Source: an uncultured Treponema sp.
GTDB taxonomy: Bacteria; Spirochaetota; Spirochaetia; Treponematales; Treponemataceae
Assembly (NCBI GenBank): GCA_937890485.1
Contig: CALBXN010000113.1
Span: forward strand, 1 to 12,841
DNA: 12,841 nt
Direction of reading: 5' to 3'
In this document: piece after piece, positions 4,929 to 12,594 of the stretch
Position numbering within the stretch: position 1 is the stretch's first letter
Layout of the letters: the number at the start of each line of letters is the position of its first letter
Program-made: the position numbers and the translations under genes
Notes under the pieces: generated by a model
What the model saw: only the letters and a program-made list of their open reading frames with translations
Database searches by the model: none
What the model was told of the DNA's origin: nothing

Positions 4929-6433
4929 ATTTTCTTAAAAGCCGAACCTTCGATATACGCAGTGGACAAGCGATTAGATATTGTATCAAGTCGTTCTAAA
5001 GAATCCAGATTATATTTTTTTAGAATATTTATATCAAACTGATATAATTCTAGTTGATTTTCACTATAATGAGCAATCATATTTGCTAAATAAACAATTT
5101 CACAAAGTGTTCTGTGTTCTTCAGGAGCCTCTGACGGATTATGATGAAATCTTACTGAATGATTTATTACTGTTGGAAAATTCCACTTTTCAGTAATCAT
5201 TGCTCCAATTTCAGCATGATTCGCACCAGAACAAATTTGCTCAAAAACTGTGTTTGGAATATTTTTCTTTGTGCAAAATTCATTAAACTGTTTCAAGTTA
5301 TCTTGATGAACATTATAAAAAATAACTTTTCCCATGTCATGTAAAAGACCACAAACATAAGAATCATCTACAACATCTCTTTGTGAATTACAAAAGTTTC
5401 TAGCAAGATTATATGCATAAAAAGCAACTTTATTACTATGCTCCCAAATTTTGCTATTTTCATCACTGGAGTTTGTAAGGCTTTGCATAGAACCAAGAGA
5501 GTATAATAAGTTTTTGATTCCACGAATTCCAACAAGTTGTACAGCTTTTAAAATACTCTGACAAGGAGAATTTAATGAGAAAGCAGCAGAATTTACAAGT
5601 TTTAATAAATCTGTAGTTAATGTTACATCGCTACTAATTTGAGTCGCAATATCAGACAGTTTTGAATTTTTATCATTAAGAAGATTGTTAATTTTTTGAA
5701 TATTTTCTGGAAAGTGTGGAAGTGAATTTATTGAATCGACAATTTCTTTTGATACAATATTGAGCTGTTTTTGCAATCCCACATCTAAATCTAAAATAAT
5801 TCTTGTTATTGTTTCTCCATTTTCAGTAAAAAACTTAAAATTTTCATCTGATAGACCGATTTTTTTTAACATCAAAATCATGATAATAATTCCAAGACCT
5901 GCACCTTCAGAATCATCAAGAATTTGTGAAAAAACATCTTCTACTGAAGTATAGTTTTCTGCTCGTGTAATTTTATCATGAATTCGTTTATATTCAAAAA
6001 ATGTAAGTGGAGAATTATTTTTGATTTCTATCTTCATTTTTCTATTACGTTTTTGTAACAAAACTTTTACATACAAGCCTAATTCTTTTTGTAATAATAA
6101 ATAATGATTTATATCATCTAAAGTTTCTTGTTTGAAATTTTTCATTCCAAGATTATATTGATATTCATTATTGATATCTAATTTTTTTTCTTGAAAATAA
6201 ACGCGCTTTGTATTTGCTTTTTTTGCATTTGATGTTAATTCATTTACACAATACAAAACATACTGAATCATATATTCTTGATTTAATTCTCGCAAAAAAC
6301 AAGATACAACTTCGCCTATATATAATTCCATCTCATGAGGTAAAGTAAATGTTGTTATCAAAAGAGGCATTTCTCCTTCGATAGCTTTCTTTATCTTATT
6401 TTCATTGATTTTTATAACTTTATTTTCTGACAT
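4925..6433 (-). CDS. HATPase-like / HDOD domain fusion, signalling protein
   Basis: The 502-aa protein has two parts. Residues about 50-215 resemble a GHKL ATPase: an N-box, CVNELTSNAKKAN (62-74, Asn69), and a lid-like SEGAGLGIIIMILMLK (175-190). The expected DxGxG box is replaced by KNNSPL (138-143), so nucleotide binding may be weak or lost. Residues about 225-430 are an HDOD domain: SLPHFPENIQKI, then DVTLTTDLLKLVNSAAF (269-285). It is followed by a retained HD pair in LLHDMGK (363-369), NHAEIGAMITEKW (405-417) and VRFHH (427-431). HDOD proteins commonly act in bacterial signalling, motility and stress control, often without catalysis. GGAG (6445-6448) lies 11 bases before the ATG. The gene appears monocistronic. 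Confidence 0.88.
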   Translation of the reverse strand: MSENKVIKINENKIKKAIEGEMPLLITTFTLPHEMELYIGEVVSCFLRELNQEYMIQYVLYCVNELTSNAKKANTKRVYFQEKKLDINNEYQYNLGMKNFKQETLDDINHYLLLQKELGLYVKVLLQKRNRKMKIEIKNNSPLTFFEYKRIHDKITRAENYTSVEDVFSQILDDSEGAGLGIIIMILMLKKIGLSDENFKFFTENGETITRIILDLDVGLQKQLNIVSKEIVDSINSLPHFPENIQKINNLLNDKNSKLSDIATQISSDVTLTTDLLKLVNSAAFSLNSPCQSILKAVQLVGIRGIKNLLYSLGSMQSLTNSSDENSKIWEHSNKVAFYAYNLARNFCNSQRDVVDDSYVCGLLHDMGKVIFYNVHQDNLKQFNEFCTKKNIPNTVFEQICSGANHAEIGAMITEKWNFPTVINHSVRFHHNPSEAPEEHRTLCEIVYLANMIAHYSENQLELYQFDINILKKYNLDSLERLDTISNRLSTAYIEGSAFKKI

Positions 6434-6458
6434 TGTAGTCTTTTCTCCAGATGGGTAG

Positions 6459-6467
6459 ATTATATCA
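6459..6467 (-). promoter_or_regulatory. Extended -10 promoter of the HDOD gene
   Basis: The minus strand reads TGATATAAT (9 bases, 6467-6459), an extended -10 element. No good -35 box is found at the usual distance, as is typical for this promoter type. Transcription would start near 6452, giving a short leader of about 19 nt that still contains the Shine-Dalgarno (6445-6448). Confidence 0.55.
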
Positions 6468-6495
6468 CGAAATATTTTTATTTACTATAATAATA

Positions 6496-6524
6496 TTGTA
6501 AATTACTTAAATTTAAGGTATCTT
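6496..6524 (+). promoter_or_regulatory. slyD: Candidate sigma-70 promoter of slyD (near-leaderless)
   Basis: TTGTAA (6496-6501), a 17-bp spacer and TATCTT (6519-6524) lie so that the -10 box ends six bases before the ATG. Each box matches consensus at four of six positions. An alternative -10, TATAAT at 6486-6491, has no good -35. It would allow the AAGG at 6515-6518 to serve as a poorly spaced ribosome-binding site (12 bases from the ATG). Confidence 0.4.
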
Positions 6525-6530
6525 TATTAT

Positions 6531-7064
6531 ATGAAAATATCAAACGACAAAGTTGTATCAATAGAATACACATTAAAAAATGCAGATGGACAAATCATAG
6601 ATTCATCTGTTGGAAATGCACCTTTAGAGTATATCCACGGAAGAGGATATCTCATTTCAGGGCTTGAAAAAGACTTAGAAGGAAAATCTGAGGGTGAAGA
6701 ATTTACTTCAGAAATTGAACCAAAAGATGCTTATGGTGAATTTGATGAAAGTATGGTTGTAGAAGTTGACAGAAAACAGTTCCCAGAAGGAATTGAAATT
6801 GAAGAAGGTATGCAATTTGAAGCAGAATACGGTCAACTTGTTACAGTTAAGTCTGTTACAAAAGATAAAATTACAATTGATGCAAATCATCCTTTAGCAG
6901 GTGTAAAACTTTTCTTTGATGTAAAAGTTGTTTCTGTTAGAGATGCTAGTCCAGAAGAACTTTCTACAGGACTTTATGGCGGTTGTGGAGGCTGTGGTTG
7001 TGATGGCGATTGCAGCAGTGGTGACTGTTCTTCAGGCGGATGTGGTTGCGGTTGTGACTACTAA
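6531..7064 (+). CDS. slyD: FKBP-type peptidyl-prolyl isomerase SlyD
   Basis: SlyD speeds proline cis-trans isomerisation during folding and, in E. coli, binds metals and takes part in nickel delivery. This 177-aa protein has the SlyD layout: the first FKBP segment (1-68, with VSIEYTLKNADGQIIDSS and an LEKDLEGKSEGE stretch), then the insert-in-flap chaperone domain (about 69-118). The returning FKBP strand carries the typical NHPLAGVKLFFDVKVVSVRD (119-138). The C-terminal tail from residue 149 is glycine-rich with eight cysteines (152, 155, 157, 161, 166, 171, 173, 175) and no histidine, unlike the His-rich tail of E. coli SlyD. That suggests thiolate metal binding. It is a single-gene unit ended by the hairpin at 7074-7104. 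Confidence 0.95.
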   Translation: MKISNDKVVSIEYTLKNADGQIIDSSVGNAPLEYIHGRGYLISGLEKDLEGKSEGEEFTSEIEPKDAYGEFDESMVVEVDRKQFPEGIEIEEGMQFEAEYGQLVTVKSVTKDKITIDANHPLAGVKLFFDVKVVSVRDASPEELSTGLYGGCGGCGCDGDCSSGDCSSGGCGCGCDY

Positions 7065-7073
7065 AAATTTTAT

Positions 7074-7112
7074 AAGGTGAGTCAAATTTTTATTGATTCA
7101 CCTTTTATTTTT
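7074..7112. terminator. Bidirectional terminator between slyD and the Gx transporter gene
   Basis: AAGGTGAGTCAA (7074-7085) and TTGATTCACCTT (7093-7104) pair over 12 positions, with one G-U on the plus-strand RNA, around a 7-base loop. T-rich sequence follows on the plus strand (TTTTATTTTTTT). On the minus strand a five-T run follows a few bases later. The convergent gene's stop codon begins immediately at 7105-7107. Confidence 0.8.
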
Positions 7113-8043
7113 TTACAGAAGAATTATATACTTTTATCAAATGAGTATCTAATTTTTTTATAATATTTTTATCTGAATCTTCTCTTTCAAAACTAGTTAA
7201 TTCTTTAAAATATAAAAGAATCATATTTATAAACTTTCCAAACCTTCCTTTTAATGGAGGAAATTTTGAAACAATTATCTTTGAAACATAAATCGATAAA
7301 ATCAGAATAAGACCTCGTCTTAAACCTAAAAAAAGGGATTCTTGGGTAATCTTAAAACTTCCTATTGAAAATAATAATTTTCCGTTGGGAATAAGCAAAC
7401 TAAAAAAAATAATCGAAAGTAAAAGTATAAAAGATGAAATTAAGTTTTTTAGAATTTTTCTATTTGTTGTTTTTGTTTTTTTTATAGAAGATAAATTTAT
7501 TTGAGAATCTATGTTTTCTAAGTCTGAAACATTATTTACATCTTCAGTTAATATCATTTTGTACCATAAAGAACCACTCACAAATTTTTGTGTTAATGTT
7601 CCTAAAACAATAGAAGAAATAAACCCTGAAATCAAAAGAATTGGTGCAATAAAACTTGTACTACTTTTAAAAATCATAAGATATGAAAGTAATATTTGAC
7701 TTAAATTATTTGCTAATGCACCAGAAAAACAAATTCCTAAAAAAGAAATTTTTGATTTAAAAATATTTTTACTTAATAACATTGCAAATACAGATGCAAA
7801 TGAACCAACAAAAGAAAAAATAAAAATATACGAAAAAAAAGTACCAGAAATCAATGCTTGAAGAAAAACTTTTATTAATGTTAAAAACAATACCTGCCTT
7901 ATGGGTAAAACGTATAAAGATAACATAATACCCATATTGGCAATTCCTAATCTCATAAATGGAATCGGTTTTGGTATGGCATATTCTATCATTGATAAGA
8001 ACATGCACAAGGCTGCAAAAAAAGCAGTTTTTTTATGATACAC
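7105..8043 (-). CDS. Gx transporter family protein (heptaprenyl diphosphate synthase component I-like) with C-terminal extension
   Basis: Residues 1-160 resemble the Gx transporter / Hpre_diP_synt_I family (PF07456): about five membrane helices with MRLGIANMGIMLSLYVLP (30-47), ALISGTFFS (63-71) and GALANNLSQILLSY (108-121). Such proteins look like substrate-binding subunits of ECF-type uptake systems, though the substrate is usually unknown. A charged loop (about 165-198) leads to a second hydrophobic part. Its ESLFLGLRRGLILILSIYVS (235-254) faintly recalls the membrane T component (EcfT), but the Ala-Arg-Gly coupling motifs are not seen. The start is a GTG at 8043-8041, giving an 11-base overlap with the upstream TPR gene. 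There is no Shine-Dalgarno, so translational coupling is likely. Confidence 0.8.
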   Translation of the reverse strand: MYHKKTAFFAALCMFLSMIEYAIPKPIPFMRLGIANMGIMLSLYVLPIRQVLFLTLIKVFLQALISGTFFSYIFIFSFVGSFASVFAMLLSKNIFKSKISFLGICFSGALANNLSQILLSYLMIFKSSTSFIAPILLISGFISSIVLGTLTQKFVSGSLWYKMILTEDVNNVSDLENIDSQINLSSIKKTKTTNRKILKNLISSFILLLSIIFFSLLIPNGKLLFSIGSFKITQESLFLGLRRGLILILSIYVSKIIVSKFPPLKGRFGKFINMILLYFKELTSFEREDSDKNIIKKLDTHLIKVYNSSVKK

Positions 8044-8680
8044 GTTTTAAACCAGAAGTTGCATCTGGATAATTTGGTTTAATCTTCAAAGCTTGTTCGT
8101 AAGCTTGTTTTGCACCAACTTTATTTCCACCATCTTCTCTTGAACGACCTAATCTATACCACCACAAAGAAACACTAGGCTCTTTTTTTAGAGCCATACA
8201 ATAAGCAATATCAGCGTGCTCATATTTTCGTGTAAGTCTATAAATTTCACCTACAAAGAAATAAGCGGTTGCACATCTTTCCCCATTAGGAAGACCATTT
8301 ACATATTGCTCAAACATTTTTAGCGATTCAGTATAATTGTCAATGTAAAAATAAGCTTCTCCAAGAGTTTCTATAATGCGATATTCTTTTGGACTAAATT
8401 TTAATGCTTCTTGGCTAATTTTGATTGTTTCTTGATAATTTTCTAATCGAAGCAGAGACCATCCTAAAACAACATAGGATTCAATATTTCTTGAATTTTG
8501 TTGTAATTCTTGTCTACATACATCTACAGATTGCTGAAAAGCAGCTCTTGCTTGTGCAGTTTGTCCTGCAGCATCAAAATTTCGCCCATCACGATATAAC
8601 TTAAGAGCATCCGGTTTTTGTGCAAAAACAAAACAAGATAACGAAATACTAATAATTAATAAAATAGATAATTTTTTCAT
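8033..8680 (-). CDS. Exported TPR-repeat protein
   Basis: The 215-aa protein begins with a signal peptide: MKK, a hydrophobic core (5-18) and a likely signal-peptidase I site after VFA (residue 20). Cys16 is not in a good lipobox, so a lipoprotein is less likely. The rest is about five tetratricopeptide repeats (near 25-58, 66-99, 100-132, 137-168 and 171-204). Typical TPR positions include LGWSLLRLENYQETIKISQE (72-91), GEAYFYIDNYTESLKMFEQY (107-126) and AKQAYEQALKIKPNYPDA (190-207). TPR domains bind other proteins, so a periplasmic scaffold role is plausible. It is the first gene of an operon with the Gx transporter. No Shine-Dalgarno is present. Confidence 0.88.
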   Translation of the reverse strand: MKKLSILLIISISLSCFVFAQKPDALKLYRDGRNFDAAGQTAQARAAFQQSVDVCRQELQQNSRNIESYVVLGWSLLRLENYQETIKISQEALKFSPKEYRIIETLGEAYFYIDNYTESLKMFEQYVNGLPNGERCATAYFFVGEIYRLTRKYEHADIAYCMALKKEPSVSLWWYRLGRSREDGGNKVGAKQAYEQALKIKPNYPDATSGLKRVS

Positions 8681-8688
8681 ACATGTTA

Positions 8689-8717
8689 ATTATAACATTT
8701 TTTTTTTACTAGAGCAA
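8689..8717 (-). promoter_or_regulatory. Sigma-70 promoter of the TPR-Gx operon (near-leaderless)
   Basis: On the minus strand TTGCTC (8712-8717), a 17-bp spacer and a perfect TATAAT (8689-8694) precede the ATG at 8680 by eight bases. Any leader would be only one to three nucleotides. Confidence 0.7.
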
Positions 8718-8747
8718 GATTATGCTAATTTCTAAAACAAAAATATG

Positions 8748-8776
8748 TTGTACCTTTAAAAAAAATAGTCTATACT
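8748..8776 (+). promoter_or_regulatory. Sigma-70 promoter of the GerMN gene (leaderless)
   Basis: TTGTAC (8748-8753), a 17-bp spacer and TATACT (8771-8776) precede the ATG at 8784 by seven bases, so the transcript should start at or next to the start codon. No Shine-Dalgarno exists upstream. The divergent TPR promoter lies 30 bp away. Confidence 0.7.
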
Positions 8777-8783
8777 GTTAATC

Positions 8784-9611
8784 ATGGCACAACGAAAATC
8801 AAAAAAGAAAAAAACTTCTCACACAGGAATAATTTTTTGGCTTGTTTTTACAGTTATTATTGTAATTTGTTTTTTTGTAGCAAAAGGGAAAATTGCTAAT
8901 GTTCTAAAAGAAACAGATTTTTTTAATGAAGTTGTAGGAACAGAACCTTCTGTTATTACTGAACTAGTAAATACCCATGCAGATGATAAAATTGATTCAC
9001 AAAATCAATCTTCTAATGATCCAATAATTCAACTTCAGTTACCAGAAGAAGTTGAACAGGATGAAGCAGACCTAATCGAACGAAGTGAAGTAATCGAAAA
9101 ATCCGAAAAACCAAAAATACAAGAAAAAATAGAACCTTCTAAAATCAAAGAGTCAGAAAAAGAGCAAACTATTGTACCTCCTGTTCAAAAAATGAAATTG
9201 AATTTATGTTATGTAATGATAGATTCTGACGGAGCAGTTGTTCGTAAAGAAATAATAAAGGAAGTTCCAAAAAATTCTTCTCCGTTAACAACTGCACTTA
9301 ACACACTTTTATCTGGTCCAAGTGCGGATGAAGTTTCCAAAGGTTATATGTCTTTAATTCCTGAAGGAACAAAACTTTTAGGAGCAAGGGTTGCAAACAA
9401 AACAGCAACATTAAATTTTAGCGAATCATTCTCTTTCAATAAATATGGAGTTCAAGGATATTTAGGACAACTTATGCAAATTGTTTATACAGCAACAAGT
9501 TTTTCTACTATTGATAATGTTCAATTCTTAATTGAAGGACAAAAACTTGAATATCTTGGTGGAGAGGGAGTTTGGATTGGCTCTCCTCTATCAAGAATTT
9601 CATTTAAATAA
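8784..9611 (+). CDS. Membrane-anchored GerMN-domain protein
   Basis: The 275-aa protein has a very basic N-terminus (MAQRKSKKKK), one membrane helix (about 15-33), and a long charged, low-complexity linker (about 60-135, rich in Glu, Lys, Ser and Ile). A C-terminal GerMN domain (about 137-270) follows. GerMN features are SPLTTALNTLLSGPS (166-180), SLIPEGTKLLGARVANKTAT (190-209), LNFSESF (210-216), and a YLGQLMQIVYTAT helix (226-238) leading to VQFLIEGQ. The domain was named for a Bacillus spore germination protein but also occurs in non-sporing bacteria. By topology it should face the periplasm. Its function in spirochaetes is not known to me. The gene stands alone between a divergent promoter region and a shared terminator. 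Confidence 0.88.
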   Translation: MAQRKSKKKKTSHTGIIFWLVFTVIIVICFFVAKGKIANVLKETDFFNEVVGTEPSVITELVNTHADDKIDSQNQSSNDPIIQLQLPEEVEQDEADLIERSEVIEKSEKPKIQEKIEPSKIKESEKEQTIVPPVQKMKLNLCYVMIDSDGAVVRKEIIKEVPKNSSPLTTALNTLLSGPSADEVSKGYMSLIPEGTKLLGARVANKTATLNFSESFSFNKYGVQGYLGQLMQIVYTATSFSTIDNVQFLIEGQKLEYLGGEGVWIGSPLSRISFK

Positions 9612-9623
9612 AATTAAAGCCTC

Positions 9624-9662
9624 AAAAAAAAGCGTGAAGTTTAGAATAAAACTTCACGCTTT
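9624..9662. terminator. Bidirectional terminator between the GerMN gene and the proS operon
   Basis: AAAGCGTGAAGTTT (9629-9642) and AAACTTCACGCTTT (9649-9662) form a perfect 14-bp stem with a 6-base loop. On the minus strand a T-run follows (plus-strand A-run 9624-9631), giving a strong terminator for the proS operon. On the plus strand the following sequence is TTAATAACTT, so termination there is probably weaker. Confidence 0.9.
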
Positions 9663-9668
9663 AATAAC

Positions 9669-10775
9669 TTACTTTATCAAACTTAAAAAATAATCTACAT
9701 AATCTTTATTTTCTACAAGCCAGGCTTCATAGACCGAAAAGTTTACCATTTTGAAGGTTCCATTTTCTTCTATAACAAACTTATAATTTACAGAATACTT
9801 CTTTCCTTCAGGATTATAAACCATCATTTTTGAAATTTGAACAGATTTTCCGTCTACATTTTTTGATAAATTTACAGAACTTTTTGGAAGATAAACATAA
9901 GTTCCACTTGAAGACAAACGATTATTTCGTGCAAAATAATCAAAAACTTGTTTAGAATCTTCATTTGTAGATGTATCTCTTACAATATCCAAAGGAAATT
10001 CCCAAAAAAGAGCATAATCTCCTAAAGTTTTAAATTCACCTGGCATAGAATCTTCTATTTTCCAAAGAGAATTATATTTTTGAATTTTTGCATCTAATGC
10101 TTTTTTTTCTTTTTTACTAAGTTTTTTCTTTTCTATTTCTTCTTTTTCTTGTGGAAGATTTTCAAATCCAGCAAAAAATTCAAAACTAGTGTCAGCAGAA
10201 TCAACTAAAGTTCCCATAGTAACAGCTTGCAACAACATTTTTCCAGAAAAATCGCTTATTGATTCTAAATTGAAAACAGGAATTGTCCCGTCAAAAACAA
10301 GTTGAACTTGTCCACCAAATTGCTGAAAATCTTGAGTAGATACAATTTGCTTTGTTACTGAACTAGAATTATTTTTTAATAAATCAAACTCTGATTGAAT
10401 TTTTTTTCTTCTGGTAGAAAATTCATAAATCATATCATGGATATAATTTACAATTTCTACATCCTCTGGAGTAATTTGACTAATTATCCTTTCTCCAGTT
10501 AATTCGACAAAATCTTTTGAAGTATCTAAAGAAAAAAGAATTTGTATATCGGATTTTCCTTTTGAAAAATATCTAACTCCAATTGTGCCTTCATCATAAT
10601 ATAAAAAACCTAGGTAAGTTTCTTGTGCAAAAGTGAAATCTCTATAAAAAACATATTCCCCTGATTCTGTGGGAAGATTTTCTTTGTATCCTGGTAAAGA
10701 AAAGACAGAAACACAAAGGATAAAAATCAATAAAATTGATAAAAATATTTTTTTGAGAGTAAATTTTTGATTCAT
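9669..10775 (-). CDS. Exported protein of unknown function downstream of proS
   Basis: I do not recognise a family. The 368-aa protein has a signal peptide (basic MNQKFTLKK, hydrophobic 10-22, likely cleavage near VFS, residue 26), so it is exported to the periplasm or outer membrane. The body contains many short beta-prone aromatic segments (for example GEYVFYRDFTF and TYLGFLYYDEGTIGVRYF). It also has a lysine-rich probable helix (about 209-232, KKKLSKKEKK) and a beta-rich C-terminus ending YVDYFLSLIK. AAGGAT (10781-10786) lies five bases before the ATG. The gap to the proS stop codon is 21 bases, so the two are co-transcribed, ending at the 9624-9662 terminator. The pairing with proS may only reflect shared transcription. 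Confidence 0.75.
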   Translation of the reverse strand: MNQKFTLKKIFLSILLIFILCVSVFSLPGYKENLPTESGEYVFYRDFTFAQETYLGFLYYDEGTIGVRYFSKGKSDIQILFSLDTSKDFVELTGERIISQITPEDVEIVNYIHDMIYEFSTRRKKIQSEFDLLKNNSSSVTKQIVSTQDFQQFGGQVQLVFDGTIPVFNLESISDFSGKMLLQAVTMGTLVDSADTSFEFFAGFENLPQEKEEIEKKKLSKKEKKALDAKIQKYNSLWKIEDSMPGEFKTLGDYALFWEFPLDIVRDTSTNEDSKQVFDYFARNNRLSSSGTYVYLPKSSVNLSKNVDGKSVQISKMMVYNPEGKKYSVNYKFVIEENGTFKMVNFSVYEAWLVENKDYVDYFLSLIK

Positions 10776-10796
10776 AAAAAATCCTTAAAAGTTTTA

Positions 10797-12566
10797 CTAT
10801 GCGTTTAATTTTGCAAGTTCTTCTTGAACAATTTGAACAACTTTGCTAGAAGCCTCTTCTAATGGAACAAGATTAGCTTCTGTTTGGTTACGCATTTTTA
10901 CTTCAACATTAGGAAGATTTTTTTCGCCCACTACAATTCTTACAGGAATTCCAATTAAATCCATGTCTTTGAATTTAACTCCAGGACGTTCGTTTCTATC
11001 ATCAAGTAAAACTTCGATTCCTGCTTTTGTAAGTTCATCGTAGAGTTTGTCGCTGGACTCTTTCATTACGCCATCATATTTTACAGGCACGATTGCAACT
11101 TGATAAGGAGCTGTTGTCATTGTCCAAACAATTCCGTTTTCATCGTGATGTTCTTCGATAATTGAGGCTAAAGTTCTATCTACACCAATTCCGTAACATC
11201 CCATAATTGGAGTTTGTTGTTTTCCGTTTTCATCAAGATATGTTACATTCATTGATTTTGTATATTTATCACCAAGTTTGAAGATATGTCCAAGCTCGTT
11301 ACCTTTTTTTGTGTAAAATTCTGCACCACAATCTGGACATTTATCCCCAGGTTTTACAGTACGAACATCTGCACTCATAAACGGAGTAAAATCTCTACCT
11401 GGTTCTACATGAATAAAGTGAACATCTTTTTTTAGTCCGCCAGTTACAGCATCATGCATTGAAGAAATTGATTCATCTGCAATTACAGGAGCTTTTGTAA
11501 GTTTTACAGGACCAGCAAATCCAACTGGAGCATCAGTAATTCTTGTTACATCTTCATCGCAAGCAAGTTCTACATCACTAGCTTTTAGAATTGCACAAAG
11601 TTTTGCTTCGTTTACATCTAAATCGCCACGAATACAAACTGCAACAAATTTATCTTCGCCTTTTTGCCCCGGAAGTTCAATTCCACAATTTGAAACTTTG
11701 TAAATTAAAGTTTTGATGAAGGCTTGAGGTGTTGTTTTTAAGAAAGATGCTAAATCATCAATTGTTTTTACATTTGGAGTATCAATTTCTTCGTAAGGTA
11801 AATCAGTTGCTTTTTGAGGATTTCCATCTTTATCCAAAGCCACATCTGATTTACAAGTTGCTTTTTCAACATTTGCAGCATAATCACATTTTGGACAAAG
11901 GATAAGTGTATCATCTCCTACTTCACTTTCTACCATGAATTCTTCTGAACCAGAACCTCCCATAGCACCTGTATCTGCTTTTACAGAAATTGTAGAAAGA
12001 CCCATTCGTTTAAAAATTCTACGATAAGCAGCAGCACATTTTTCGTAAGATTCATCAAGTGATTTTTGGTCGATGTCAAAAGAATATGCATCCATCATGA
12101 TAAATTCGCGACCACGCATTACACCGTAGCGAGGACGAATTTCATCACGATATTTTGTATTTATTTGATAAAGAATTACAGGATACTGTTTGTAACTTGT
12201 TAATGTATCTCTAACAAGAGCTGTAAATGCTTCTTCGGCAGTAGGACTGATAACGATATCTTGTCCTCCACGGTTTTTTGCTCTAAGCATTTCTACACCC
12301 ATTGTATTCCAACGACCACTTTCTTTCCAAAGTTCACCGGGAACTACAACAGTAGGCTTCATTTCAAGAAGACCTGCTTTATCAAGTTCTTCCCTAATGA
12401 TATTTTCAACCTTGCGTAAAGAGCGCAATCCTAAAGGCATATAAGAATAAAGACCGTTTCCAAGTTTTCTAGTTAAACCAGCTCTCAACATCAACTGGTG
12501 ACTTGCAATTACAGCATCTGCAGGAATTTCTCGCAGAGTAGATAACATTAATTGTGAAGTTTTCAT
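10797..12566 (-). CDS. proS: Prolyl-tRNA synthetase, bacterial type with editing domain
   Basis: ProS joins proline to tRNA(Pro) in the cytoplasm. The 589-aa protein is the bacterial (E. coli-like) form. Class II motif 1 lies in about 26-61, motif 2 in YRDEIRPRYGVMRGREFIMM (139-158) and motif 3 in GIGVDRTLASIIEEH (459-473). The YbaK-like insertion that clears misacylated Ala-tRNA(Pro) spans about 224-405. It includes Lys285 in FIKTLIY, GDLDVNEAKL (314-323) and GFAGPV (349-354), so editing looks intact. Cysteine pairs CPKC (224-227) and CPDC (410-413) flank it. The C-terminal anticodon-binding domain follows (from about 486). No Shine-Dalgarno precedes the ATG. A -10-like TAAAAT (12574-12579) ends seven bases upstream but lacks a good -35. 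The methyltransferase gene upstream stops 28 bases away. Confidence 0.97.
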   Translation of the reverse strand: MKTSQLMLSTLREIPADAVIASHQLMLRAGLTRKLGNGLYSYMPLGLRSLRKVENIIREELDKAGLLEMKPTVVVPGELWKESGRWNTMGVEMLRAKNRGGQDIVISPTAEEAFTALVRDTLTSYKQYPVILYQINTKYRDEIRPRYGVMRGREFIMMDAYSFDIDQKSLDESYEKCAAAYRRIFKRMGLSTISVKADTGAMGGSGSEEFMVESEVGDDTLILCPKCDYAANVEKATCKSDVALDKDGNPQKATDLPYEEIDTPNVKTIDDLASFLKTTPQAFIKTLIYKVSNCGIELPGQKGEDKFVAVCIRGDLDVNEAKLCAILKASDVELACDEDVTRITDAPVGFAGPVKLTKAPVIADESISSMHDAVTGGLKKDVHFIHVEPGRDFTPFMSADVRTVKPGDKCPDCGAEFYTKKGNELGHIFKLGDKYTKSMNVTYLDENGKQQTPIMGCYGIGVDRTLASIIEEHHDENGIVWTMTTAPYQVAIVPVKYDGVMKESSDKLYDELTKAGIEVLLDDRNERPGVKFKDMDLIGIPVRIVVGEKNLPNVEVKMRNQTEANLVPLEEASSKVVQIVQEELAKLNA

Positions 12567-12594
12567 ACTATAGATTTTATCAAAAAAAATGGAT

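Noticed and set aside
4981..5954. Several plus-strand frames inside the HDOD gene
   Set aside because: They are short shadows opposite a clearly coding minus-strand gene, with no motifs.
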